Shown here: in pieces, positions 7,756-15,726 of the stretch
Layout of the letters: each line of letters begins with the position of its first letter
Numbering within the stretch: the stretch's first letter is position 1
DNA from: SABI01 sp963677695
GTDB lineage: Bacteria > Spirochaetota > Spirochaetia > Sphaerochaetales > Sphaerochaetaceae
DNA: 64,000 nt
Assembly (NCBI GenBank): GCA_963677695.2
Contig: CAXXUJ010000001.1
Location: forward strand, 62,001-126,000
Reading direction: 5' to 3'
Program-made: the position numbers and the translations under genes
The notes under the pieces: model-generated
Databases searched by the model: none
Seen by the model: only the letters and a program-made list of their open reading frames with translations
What the model was told of the DNA's origin: nothing

Positions 7756-7795
7756 CTGGCACGAATCTGCATGGGAAGATTATGGATACAAGTAG
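7739..7795 (+). pseudogene. YoeB/Txe toxin remnant (18 codons)
   Basis: An ATG at 7739, inside the last codons of the yefM pseudogene, starts MRRGVNWHESAWEDYGYK and meets TAG at 7793-7795. The WHESAWEDY start is characteristic of YoeB/Txe RNase toxins. A few further toxin-like codons (VEKKTI) survive in another frame, after which homology ends and the neighbouring ATPase gene begins. The 17-bp gene overlap is the normal yefM-yoeB arrangement. The toxin is dead, which explains why loss of the antitoxin was tolerated. Confidence 0.7.
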
Positions 7796-7840
7796 AAAAG
7801 AAAACAATCGTTTGATCTGATCCAGTTCTTTACATCCGTG

Positions 7841-9196
7841 TCACGGGATGATGATATACAGACCGTTCTTATCGGAACCTTCACGTTTTATGATGTCACC
7901 ATCTCTCAATTCTTTTATTGCTCTCTGTACAGACCGGAGAGAAAGATCCGTCAAAGCAGCAATCTGCTTCTGCGTTAATGTTCCGTCATCTCGAATATGC
8001 TTTAGGACAAGCAGCGCATGTGCAGAAAATGGCCTTCCAATATCTGATACACCGCCATTTACACCGCCATTTACACCGCCATTTACATCGCCATAGTTTT
8101 GTTCATGAAGAATTTTCATGGCCTCTTTGCTGTAGGGAAAGCAGACTGTGATGAAATGTTCCGATATCTCAAAAATTTCTTTGGGGTAAGCTTTCAATAT
8201 TTTCTGCATCCCGGACCCGAGCTGTTCACATAAGTCCATGTCCGAAAAAATTCTCATGAGTTCCCTATTTCGAGGATAAGATCGTCCTTTAAAAAATTCC
8301 TCTTCCGTTAACCCGACAGGAAGTCCCCCGGTTGAGATTATTTCAATACGATCATCGTACATCTCAAACACAGGGTACGATCCATTGATATAATCATTGT
8401 GAATGATTGCATTGAGAACAGCTTCCCTCATTGCATCCTTATCAACAAGATGAAACTCCCTTCTGGCGGCATCTCCCCCAACCCTGACAACAGTACTATT
8501 CGCTACTTCCAGTTTGTTCAGCACTTTGTACGCAGCTGTTATGAGACACCCCTGCCCGAATTCATTCCGTTCAAGAATATCAAGTTTCTGCGTTCCTCTG
8601 AATCTGGCAACTTTTACCGAATTACCATTCGCATCAGACATGAGGTAGGCTACATAATTATATCTGTCATCTTCGGTATACAAACCAAGGTTTCTGAGAA
8701 AGTAATCACTGCTGGCATCAAAGCCCTTCTCCGCGTAATAAATTCTAAGCTGGGTAAAGGTGAGATGCTGGTTAGGAGAAAGGACATTACTTAGCGTGTT
8801 CGAAATTCTCCGAGAACTTAACTCATAGATGAGGCTCTGAGTCATAGGAGAGGATTGTGATCCTATCCTGGTGTAGCACCCTTTCACACTCATCCCGTAT
8901 TTCTTCATATAATACGGCTTTTCCAGCCCTTCAGCTACAGTGATACAGAGATATGAACCACCCTTTTCATTTCTCACTGTTACATTGAAAAGACCTAAAG
9001 TTGCAGGAACTATATTATTCTTGATCCTGTCAATAACGACAAGAGATGTTTTGTCCGGATGTTGAATCCCTGCGATAGTCCCGTCATCATTGAGCCCTAT
9101 GAAAAGTTCTCCACCCGAAGAGTTTAGAAAGGCCACTACTTCTTTCTCAAAATCGTCAGTGAGTTTTCTTTTGTATTCTACGGTCATACTTTCCAT
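7841..9196 (-). CDS. AlbA_2/Schlafen-type ATP-binding protein with C-terminal winged helix
   Basis: A protein of about 450 residues with an N-terminal AlbA_2 domain (ESMTVEYKRKLTDDFEKEVV...AFLNSSGGELFIGLNDDG). A C-terminal HATPase_c_4-like region follows (REAVLNAIIHNDYINGSYPV, then GGLPVGLTEEEFF and ELMRIFSDMDLCEQLGSGM). It ends with a winged HTH (HALLVLKHIRDDGTLTQKQI). Members are annotated as putative transcriptional regulators or helicase-like ATP-binding proteins; the target is unknown. The linker between ATPase and HTH holds three tandem NGGV units from a 12-bp DNA repeat. I prefer the ATG at 9196, spaced 8 bp from AAGGA, over the ATG at 9202. Confidence 0.8.
   Translation of the reverse strand: MESMTVEYKRKLTDDFEKEVVAFLNSSGGELFIGLNDDGTIAGIQHPDKTSLVVIDRIKNNIVPATLGLFNVTVRNEKGGSYLCITVAEGLEKPYYMKKYGMSVKGCYTRIGSQSSPMTQSLIYELSSRRISNTLSNVLSPNQHLTFTQLRIYYAEKGFDASSDYFLRNLGLYTEDDRYNYVAYLMSDANGNSVKVARFRGTQKLDILERNEFGQGCLITAAYKVLNKLEVANSTVVRVGGDAARREFHLVDKDAMREAVLNAIIHNDYINGSYPVFEMYDDRIEIISTGGLPVGLTEEEFFKGRSYPRNRELMRIFSDMDLCEQLGSGMQKILKAYPKEIFEISEHFITVCFPYSKEAMKILHEQNYGDVNGGVNGGVNGGVSDIGRPFSAHALLVLKHIRDDGTLTQKQIAALTDLSLRSVQRAIKELRDGDIIKREGSDKNGLYIIIP
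8049..8096. repeat. 12-bp tandem repeat, three perfect and one imperfect copy, inside the AlbA_2 gene
   Basis: ACACCGCCATTT is repeated at 8049-8060, 8061-8072 and 8073-8084, with a diverged fourth copy at 8085-8096. It encodes NGGV units in the linker. As a multiple of three it can change copy number without losing frame. Confidence 0.9.
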
Positions 9197-9469
9197 GATC
9201 ATCGTCCTTCTTCACATGCTTCAAGTCAGTATACCACCAATACATTCGATTGTCTCACAATCATTCTGATACCGATGAGTGAAGATTCCGGCCCGCCCCC
9301 ATCACATTGGTTCTGAAATGAAGCGTGCATATTGCCAGCTGCATACCTGTGTGAGACAATAGGTGTAGTGCTACAACCCATTCATGTGCACCGCAGAAGG
9401 GACTCTCATTCTCTTGCTCTGCGTGGACAATAAGAGTTCGATTCAAAATTCGTGAAGGGAGAGATTGAT

Positions 9470-9631
9470 ATGAAAGCGTTATCATTCATTCAAAGAAAGG
9501 CATCATGGAAACTGGTGATGCTTCTCCTTCTCACCAGCACAGTATCTTACGTAAATCATCACCATGCTGTTCAGCATGATCGAGCTGATTCCAGAGGCTA
9601 CGATGGATTCTTTGAGCTAGTACAGCAGTGA
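9470..9631 (+). pseudogene. Short membrane-type frame, likely 5' end of a decayed gene
   Basis: An ATG at 9470 with GGGAGAG upstream encodes 53 residues: a basic start (MKALSFIQRKASWK), one hydrophobic segment (LVMLLLLTSTVSYV) and a histidine-rich stretch (NHHHAVQH), ending in TGA at 9629-9631. Coding-like hydrophobic stretches continue in shifted frames to about 9840: MITYLYLPLFDYLSYS near 9673-9720, then FYTFLAFLICMLPRSYMRKF near 9723-9780. I read this as one former membrane protein gene broken by at least one stop and one frameshift. The family is not recognised, and a genuine small membrane peptide cannot be excluded. Confidence 0.4.
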
Positions 9632-9844
9632 CATCTTCTATTCCAACCTGAATATGATCGGGGCCGAAGGGATGATTACCTACCTGTATCTCCCTCTTTT
9701 CGATTATCTGTCATATTCCAGTTCTATACATTCCTTGCATTCCTCATCTGTATGCTCCCAAGATCGTATATGAGAAAGTTCCCGAAAACAGGATATAGGC
9801 TTTCATACATCCGATGGAGAATTATCCTCAGTGAGAAGCTGCAC

Positions 9845-10957
9845 TCAGGCGCTGACGACTCGGTTACGTCCCTGTCTTTTTGCTTCGTACATCAGGTTAT
9901 CGGCTTCTTCGATGAGGTCGTCCTTGGTAAGGTCTTTTCTGTTTGTCGATACTCCGATACTCACCGTCACTCCACCGATATCGCGATAGCTAAGTCCTGC
10001 GATATTCGCACGTATCCGTTCGGCTGTGATACTTGCAGAATCGGAAGAACGGTGGGAGAAAAGGACGATGAACTCCTCTCCCCCGTATCGTGCTACGATA
10101 TCATGCATGCCTATACTGGTCCTGATTGCCTTTGCTACCATGATAAGTATCTCATCACCGGCAAGGTGACCGTAGCTGTCATTCACCTTCTTGAAGAAAT
10201 CGATATCTATCATCATTACGGAGAAGGGAACCCCTCTCCTTTGAGAAAGTTCGTACTCCTTCTCATACTGCTCGAAGAAATACTGTCGTGAAAAGGTATG
10301 TGTAAGATGATCTGTGATGAGCGCCTGGTTGAGCTGCCTGTTCTTCTCAGCCAGGTCATCTGCTCTCTGCTGAGCCAGTTCTCTCTCCATCGCATAGCCT
10401 TTGTAGGCCATGCTTGCCCCGGCAGATATGACAATGGCCATAGAGATGAAGCCCACCAGTTCATCGATCACCTGCGTGAGATCATCAGGATAGGGTACCA
10501 CCAGCTCAGGATGTACAAAACTGAAACCTATCACGAGACCGTAGAAGATGAGAAGAAGAGCGATGTTGATGAAAAGTCTCCGTCCTTCAAAGTAGAAGGA
10601 GAAATAGAGGAACATCATGAAAAAATAGTAGGGAGCGGAGCCGTTGAAGCCGTTGTTTGAAAAATATATGAACGGAAAGTATAGATAAGCTGTGAAGTAC
10701 ACAGTAAATATCGCGGGAGCGAGAGTTTTCTTCTTCGCGGAGACGATCGGGAGGGTAAAACAGAGGAGCATTACGATTAGGTTCGGGAGGTTGAGTACAA
10801 AAGGCATGGATGAGGCTATACCAAGGATGAAGCCGACTGTGGAGAGGATGCCTCCCGTGAGAAACAGGGTACCGCTGTAGCGGAGCTTGAGGGACCCGTC
10901 CTCGGGGAAGTAATTTTTCAGGAGGTAGGTGGACTGTATGCGTTCTCTGATATTCAT
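9845..10957 (-). CDS. Membrane diguanylate cyclase (GGEEF)
   Basis: A 370-residue inner-membrane enzyme that should synthesise cyclic di-GMP. Residues about 25-195 form roughly six hydrophobic segments (GGILSTVGFILGIASSMPFV, YFTAYLYFPFIYF, FFMMFLYFSFYF, IALLLIFYGLVIGFSF, LVGFISMAIVISAGASM). The layout resembles an integral-membrane sensory module without a named domain. A short linker helix (RADDLAEKNRQLNQ) precedes the GGDEF domain. The catalytic motif is ARYGGEEFIVLF (about 293) and the metal/substrate motif MIDIDFFKKVNDSYGHLAGD is complete. No upstream EAL partner is present. A convincing Shine-Dalgarno is lacking before the ATG at 10957. Confidence 0.9.
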   Translation of the reverse strand: MNIRERIQSTYLLKNYFPEDGSLKLRYSGTLFLTGGILSTVGFILGIASSMPFVLNLPNLIVMLLCFTLPIVSAKKKTLAPAIFTVYFTAYLYFPFIYFSNNGFNGSAPYYFFMMFLYFSFYFEGRRLFINIALLLIFYGLVIGFSFVHPELVVPYPDDLTQVIDELVGFISMAIVISAGASMAYKGYAMERELAQQRADDLAEKNRQLNQALITDHLTHTFSRQYFFEQYEKEYELSQRRGVPFSVMMIDIDFFKKVNDSYGHLAGDEILIMVAKAIRTSIGMHDIVARYGGEEFIVLFSHRSSDSASITAERIRANIAGLSYRDIGGVTVSIGVSTNRKDLTKDDLIEEADNLMYEAKRQGRNRVVSA

Positions 10958-11055
10958 TTCGTATCAGACTAAATCAGGAGTATTCCAGCCGTCAATAATA
11001 TATGTGTTAAACTTTTGGAATTTATACAGTTTTTTTACACGCCCTGAAAAACCCT

Positions 11056-12426
11056 TCACAATCCGATCTGAGAAGGAGACTCATCCTGCCACCAGGGGAG
11101 TGCCACATAATCATCGAAATCGATGGTTATCTCTGTACTTGAAGGGATGATGTTTCGAATGTAGTAGTCTCCATCGGTATCGCGTGCAACGAGGTAGAGC
11201 AGATCTGCCTGTGATTCAGTAAAGGAATACCTTTCCATATCGATTTCGAGAGAGTCCCAGTCTTCGAGGGGCGGATTTCCTAAAAGATTATCGGTGAAAT
11301 TTCCACTCTGAAGATCTGATTCTGAGGTGATGTACAGCGCCTCGAAAGGATATCCGGTATAGTTGGTGACATGGAGAAACCCCTCCATCACCTCGTATTC
11401 GTCATATTCAACAAATACATAGTCATCGAACGTCATGATGATATCCCATGAGTCGAGACCGGGGAACCATTCCCTGACGTACATATCATTATCCTCGTCG
11501 ATTGCGAGAATCGTCAGCATACCGAAGTATGCGTCTATCTGATCCTGAATGTATTGAAAGGAGGATGGGTAGATGGGAATCCATTCATCAACCGGAAGGG
11601 AGAAGTCCCCGAGATAATCGATTCCCCAATCATCACTATCGATCATCTCATCATCAAGGATATAGAGATAGACGATCTCATATCCGGTATCGTTGGTGAT
11701 GTAGATGGCATCTTCAGCCTCTTCTCCCGAGATATAGGAGGGAACAAAGGCAGTACTCCCTGTGATATACCGTGCCCAGTAGAGTTCATCAAGGATCTCG
11801 GCCATGGGGATGATGAAATCCATGTCCCGCGCTTCAGTGTAGTAGGCTACGGCTATACCGATCACCTCAAGGTCATCGTTGATAACCGGTCCACCGCTGT
11901 TCCCCGGGTCGAATTTCATCGATACATCATAGAAGTTCAGACCTGAGTCCATGAAATCGGGCTGGTACGAACTGACTGAGCCGCTGGTGATCTTCAAATT
12001 CCCCGTCACAGGGAACCCTGCATCCCAGATATCATCGAGCAGCTCCACCTCTGACCCCATACCCAGATACCACTCACTGTAGTAATTTGGAATCTGGATG
12101 ACAGCCCAGTCACGCGTCGCGTTCCACACAACCGGGTAGGCATCATAGGATTTCCCGGAACCGTCGAGTACTGAAAGAGAGAGACTCTCTCTGAAGTAAT
12201 CCTCGATGACATGAAAGTTCGTGCAGATAAGACCGTTCTCGGCAAAGAAGAAACCTGAGCCGTAGGAGATGATCTCCCCCTCCTCATCCACCGTATCGAT
12301 TCTCACTGTCGTTTCAGTCAACAGGTCCCTGACTGCCTCGGAGGAAACAGCGAAGAGATGCATGCTGAAAAGTAGCAATGCAATCAGAAGACATACTCTT
12401 ACCGTTTTATTTCTCATGCTACGCAT
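11056..12426 (-). CDS. Secreted trypsin-like serine protease (S1C/DegP-like fold)
   Basis: About 456 residues. An export signal (NKTVRVCLLIALLLFSMHLFAV) is followed by a trypsin-like protease domain with all three catalytic residues: His in CTNFHVIED (about 72), Asp in TRDWAVIQI (about 105) and Ser in DPGNSGGPVI (about 178). The oxyanion strand GSGFFFAENG is present. There is no PDZ domain. The C-terminal half instead holds three aromatic, acidic modules with similar starts (YITNDTGYEIVYLYI, LHVTNYTGYPFEALYI), which I read as beta-sandwich repeats of unknown role. I chose the ATG at 12426 because AGGAGGG precedes it by 9 bp; longer versions lack a signal peptide. It is divergent from the YdeI-like gene. 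Confidence 0.85.
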   Translation of the reverse strand: MRSMRNKTVRVCLLIALLLFSMHLFAVSSEAVRDLLTETTVRIDTVDEEGEIISYGSGFFFAENGLICTNFHVIEDYFRESLSLSVLDGSGKSYDAYPVVWNATRDWAVIQIPNYYSEWYLGMGSEVELLDDIWDAGFPVTGNLKITSGSVSSYQPDFMDSGLNFYDVSMKFDPGNSGGPVINDDLEVIGIAVAYYTEARDMDFIIPMAEILDELYWARYITGSTAFVPSYISGEEAEDAIYITNDTGYEIVYLYILDDEMIDSDDWGIDYLGDFSLPVDEWIPIYPSSFQYIQDQIDAYFGMLTILAIDEDNDMYVREWFPGLDSWDIIMTFDDYVFVEYDEYEVMEGFLHVTNYTGYPFEALYITSESDLQSGNFTDNLLGNPPLEDWDSLEIDMERYSFTESQADLLYLVARDTDGDYYIRNIIPSSTEITIDFDDYVALPWWQDESPSQIGL

Positions 12427-12572
12427 ATCTCCGTCCCTCCTCATCTGATCAAAATCGATACGTCCCTTGCTTCGATTATAGCACACATGATTTTCGCCCC
12501 CTCTGTTACAAACGTGTAACGCTCCACTGTAATTATGTTGACAACTGGAGATCTCTTTCCGATATTGAAGAT

Positions 12573-13160
12573 ATGGAAAGAACGAATCAGAAAGTCGATC
12601 AGTTCCTTGCCACGGCAAAGAACTGGCAGGATGAGATGGCACTCCTTCGCTCGATCGCTCTTGGCTGCAGTGTCGAAGAGGAGTTGAAATGGGGAAAGCC
12701 GTGTTACTGCAGTGAAGGAAAGAACATTGCGATCATACAGAATTTCAAGGAGTACTGCGCTGTTCTTTTCCCGAAGGGGACTCTTATGAAGGACCCAGAG
12801 CACCTTCTCATCGCTATGACTGAGACCACGACCGGAGCTAGGCAGCTCAGGTTCACCAATGTGGAAGAAATAGAGGAAAAGGCGGAAATCATTCAGGCCT
12901 ATATACGTGACGCTGTCGAGGTTGAGAAATCGGGAGCAGAGGTTCCCAAAAAGAAGACCTCAGACTTCCCCGTACCCGATGAGCTCACTGCCCGTTTCGA
13001 ATCGACCCCGGGATTAGCCGATGCCTTCGAAGCTCTCACTCCCGGACGTCAGAGGGCATACCTGCTTTATTTTGCAGGAGCAAAACAGTCTTCAACGAGA
13101 GAATCGAGAATAGACAGGTACGAAGCAAAGATATTGGAAGGTCTGGGCCTGAACGACTAG
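12573..13160 (+). CDS. YdeI/OmdA-family protein with DUF1801-like domain
   Basis: A 195-residue cytoplasmic protein. The N-terminal half is a DUF1801/iron-chaperone-like fold (FLATAKNWQDEMALLRSIAL, VEEELKWGKPCYC, IAIIQNFKEYCAVLFPKGTL). The C-terminal half is the YdeI-type helical domain (PDELTARFESTPGLADAFEA, LTPGRQRAYLLYFAGAKQ, TRESRIDRYEAKILEGLGL). The role of the family is poorly defined. I start it at ATG 12573 because homology begins there and a TTGACA-like element lies just upstream at about 12538. The longer frame would run into the divergent protease gene. A 13-bp duplication spans its stop codon. Confidence 0.85.
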   Translation: MERTNQKVDQFLATAKNWQDEMALLRSIALGCSVEEELKWGKPCYCSEGKNIAIIQNFKEYCAVLFPKGTLMKDPEHLLIAMTETTTGARQLRFTNVEEIEEKAEIIQAYIRDAVEVEKSGAEVPKKKTSDFPVPDELTARFESTPGLADAFEALTPGRQRAYLLYFAGAKQSSTRESRIDRYEAKILEGLGLND

Positions 13161-13173
13161 CCTGAACGACTAG
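13148..13173. repeat. 13-bp tandem duplication across the YdeI-like stop codon
   Basis: CCTGAACGACTAG occurs twice in immediate tandem, at 13148-13160 and 13161-13173. The first copy ends in the TAG stop of the gene. It looks like a recent slippage duplication and does not change the protein. Confidence 0.9.
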
Positions 13174-13236
13174 TCAGATACGTTCACCTTGAGGTGTGCA
13201 TCCCCCTGATGTATCATGAGAAAAGGGAGGAGGATC

Positions 13237-13470
13237 ATGACAGTTACAGCACAGGAATTCGAACAATCGTACTACGCAATACTCGATAGCGTACTTGAGA
13301 CGGGAATTCCTGTTATCATAGAACGTAACGGGAGAAAGCTGAAGATAGTCCCTGAGAAACCGGGCAGCAAACTGGATAGTCTCGTATCCCGCAATTGCGT
13401 GATCGGAGATTCAGAGGATCTTCCCGATCTTCACTGGGATCATCTGGTCTCAAAAGGAGATGACACATAA
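13237..13470 (+). CDS. Phd/YefM-family antitoxin, apparently orphan
   Basis: A 77-residue protein with the antitoxin fold of the Phd/YefM family: MTVTAQEFEQSYYAILDSVL (DNA-binding dimer), then IPVIIERNGRKLKIVP (the VIxxNGRxxAxL-type strand), and an acidic tail that would wrap a toxin. ATG 13237 is chosen because GGAGGAGGATC precedes it. The usual partner would be a PIN or RelE toxin immediately downstream. Instead a TAATG junction starts only 13 codons (MRTIDLYSNTRSG) before a stop, and the next real gene is an SDR enzyme. The antitoxin is therefore orphaned or acts in trans. Confidence 0.75.
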   Translation: MTVTAQEFEQSYYAILDSVLETGIPVIIERNGRKLKIVPEKPGSKLDSLVSRNCVIGDSEDLPDLHWDHLVSKGDDT

Positions 13471-13516
13471 TGCGTACCATCGATCTCTATTCAAACACAC
13501 GTTCAGGATAAAAGAA

Positions 13517-14443
13517 ATGCAGACGATACTCGGATCAACAGGACAGATAGGAGAAGAACTTGCTCGAGAGCTGTTCAGGAACTACACGAAGGATATAAGG
13601 CTGGTAAGCCGCAACCCGAGGAAAGTGAATGAGAGTGACGCTCTTTTTCCCGCAGACCTCACTGATCCAGCTGCTGCAGATGCAGCGGTAGCTGGAAGTG
13701 ATATCGTCTATTTCACCGTCGGTCTTCCCATGGTTTCACAGATCTGGGAAGAGCAGTTCCCTCTCATCCTTTCCAATGTCATAAACGCATGCGCTGTTCA
13801 TCAGGCGAAGCTGGTCTTCTTTGACAATACCTACATGTACCCTAAAACCAGTGATCTGCAGAGTGAAGGGAGTTCCTTTGTAACAAAGGGAAGAAAGACA
13901 GCAGTGAGGGCGCAGATGGCTCGGATGATGCTCGATGCGATGAAACAGAAGCGGATCGAGGCGGTGATCTGCAGGGCACCTGAGTTCTACGGTCCGGGGA
14001 AGACTCAAGGTATTACAAACTCACTTATATTCAATGCGATAAGGAAGAACAAACTCCTGAGAGTCCCGGTAGCAGATGATGTGAAGCGCTCTCTTATCTT
14101 CTCTGTCGATGCAAGCAGGGCAACCGCCCTGATAGGCAATACCCCTGATGCCTACATGCGTACATGGCACCTTCCCTGTGATGATAACAGATTGACCTAC
14201 CGGGAACTGATAGAGCTCTCGATGCGCATCTGGGGCAGAAAACTGGAATACAAAGTCGTAAAACTGTGGGAATTCAGGCTCTCGAGCCTGAGAAATCCAA
14301 GAATCAGGGAACTGATGGAACTGCTGCCCAGGTATAAAAGGGATAACCTATTCAGTTCAGATGAGTTCAAAAAAAGGTTTCCTGATTTCAGAGTGACCCC
14401 GATTGAAGAAGGGATCACTCTGATAAAAAACGAAGAAAGGTGA
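13517..14443 (+). CDS. NAD-dependent epimerase/dehydratase-like protein (extended SDR)
   Basis: A 308-residue atypical/extended short-chain dehydrogenase. The nucleotide-binding motif is ILGSTGQIGEELARELF at the N-terminus, followed by LVSRNPRKV and the NxxD-like DLTDPAAADAAVAGSDIVYF. The active-site region shows FFDNTYMYPKTSD with a tyrosine but no clear YxxxK, so catalysis may be changed as in NmrA/NAD-binding SDRs. The substrate is unknown. The start at ATG 13517 matches where the Rossmann fold begins; the 57 upstream bases of the open frame code for an unrelated tail. Its stop lies 21 bp from the convergent sugar kinase gene. Confidence 0.8.
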   Translation: MQTILGSTGQIGEELARELFRNYTKDIRLVSRNPRKVNESDALFPADLTDPAAADAAVAGSDIVYFTVGLPMVSQIWEEQFPLILSNVINACAVHQAKLVFFDNTYMYPKTSDLQSEGSSFVTKGRKTAVRAQMARMMLDAMKQKRIEAVICRAPEFYGPGKTQGITNSLIFNAIRKNKLLRVPVADDVKRSLIFSVDASRATALIGNTPDAYMRTWHLPCDDNRLTYRELIELSMRIWGRKLEYKVVKLWEFRLSSLRNPRIRELMELLPRYKRDNLFSSDEFKKRFPDFRVTPIEEGITLIKNEER

Positions 14444-14464
14444 CCGAAGCGCAGTGCTTTCTGC

Positions 14465-15538
14465 TTACCGCTTCACCCTGGCATTCCCTTCCCAGATACT
14501 CCATACCTGATCTTCATCGGCAGGTTCGCCGTAGTCTGTGAGCATCGTTGCTGCAAGGGCACCTGTTGCCCAGCCGAAATGGAGCCATTTCTCAGCTTCC
14601 CAGTCCTGTATGATTCCGTAGAGCATGCCGCCTACAAAACCGTCACCACCGCCGATACGGTCAAGCACCTCAATCTCTCTGGGCATCTCGACAAAGATAT
14701 CGTCACCGGAAGAGAGGACTGCTCCCCACAGGTGAGTATTCGCGTTGACCACTTCCCTAAGTGTTGTGGCAATCACTTCGGCGTTGGGGAATTCCTTTCT
14801 CAGCTTTGCAATCATATCCTTGAAAGCTTCGATCTTCCCTTCAATACCGCTTCCACCCGCTTCGGGACCAGCCATTCCCAGACTGAGCTGGAAATCTTCT
14901 TCATTGCCGATGAGGATATCTGAAAGGTCGGCGATCTCACGGAACACAGCACTCAGCTCTTCATGACGTCCTTTCCAGAAACTTGCACGGTAGTTGAGGT
15001 CGAACGATATTTTAGTTCCGTATTCCTTAGCCTTTCGTGCAATCTCAAGGCAGAACTGACTGGTCTCAGGTGAAAGGGCAGCAATCAGACCGGAAAGGTG
15101 AACGATTTTCACTCCCTCTTCCCCGAAGATTCTCTCCAGGTCGAAATCAGAGACCTTCATCGTCCGTCCCACTTCACCGGCACGGTCATTGTGAACCCTC
15201 GGGCCGCGCCCGCCGAATCCCGAGTCCGCGATATTGAACTGGTGGCGGTAGCCCCAGGGATCCCCCTGATCCACTTCCGGTCCTTCATAATCTATGTGCC
15301 GGGCGGCAAGGTTGTTCTTGATCATCTGTGCGATGGGACTCCCTTTCACGAAGGCAGTCAGCACCTTCACCGGTTGACCCAGTGATGATGCAACGGTAAT
15401 GACGTTCGTCTCAGCGCTCGTCACGTACATAGTGAAGGCCGTACTGGTATGAACGGGCTGTCTCTCTGAGGGGGTAATCCTCACTCCCATGCTTGTTGCA
15501 GTCAATAACGCATACTTGCAGTTTTTCTTCAGTTCCAT
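14465..15538 (-). CDS. PfkB-family sugar kinase, 2-keto-3-deoxygluconate kinase-like
   Basis: A 357-residue carbohydrate kinase of the PfkB/ribokinase family, transferring ATP phosphate to a sugar. The C-terminal signature DRIGGGDGFVGGMLYGI holds the catalytic aspartate. The sugar-binding and middle motifs NDRAGEVGRTM, SFDLNYRASFWKGR and DILIGNEEDFQLSLG match KDG-kinase-like members. The closing LHFGWATGALAATMLTDYGE is also typical of that subgroup, so 2-dehydro-3-deoxygluconokinase is the best guess. No aldolase or uronate genes are next to it. The N-terminus is normal except for a slightly long leader (MELKKNCKYALLTATSMG). It faces the SDR gene. Confidence 0.85.
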   Translation of the reverse strand: MELKKNCKYALLTATSMGVRITPSERQPVHTSTAFTMYVTSAETNVITVASSLGQPVKVLTAFVKGSPIAQMIKNNLAARHIDYEGPEVDQGDPWGYRHQFNIADSGFGGRGPRVHNDRAGEVGRTMKVSDFDLERIFGEEGVKIVHLSGLIAALSPETSQFCLEIARKAKEYGTKISFDLNYRASFWKGRHEELSAVFREIADLSDILIGNEEDFQLSLGMAGPEAGGSGIEGKIEAFKDMIAKLRKEFPNAEVIATTLREVVNANTHLWGAVLSSGDDIFVEMPREIEVLDRIGGGDGFVGGMLYGIIQDWEAEKWLHFGWATGALAATMLTDYGEPADEDQVWSIWEGNARVKR

Positions 15539-15726
15539 ATCTTTTCTCTCATTGAATAGTATTGTGATGATTCCACTATACCACGCTCAGGTGATCCCTG
15601 CACGTGGTAATTACAGGTATCAAGGGATAAGGCAATCATAACATCAATACTTCCCCTATTCCATTTTTCTCCATTTGACCACCCTCCCCTCCTTCCCCTA
15701 CAATAGGTGAAAGAAAGGAGATCAGA

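Noticed and set aside
9261..9485. Minus-strand open frame of 74 codons
   Set aside because: No Shine-Dalgarno, no recognisable domain, and composition unlike neighbouring genes; it overlaps the start of the decayed membrane gene.
10298..10660. Long plus-strand frame opposite the GGEEF cyclase gene
   Set aside because: Fully antisense to a well-supported gene with charged low-complexity composition typical of shadow frames.
12378..12572. N-terminal extension of the YdeI-like protein
   Set aside because: It runs antisense through the start of the protease gene and across the divergent promoter region; homology starts at 12573.
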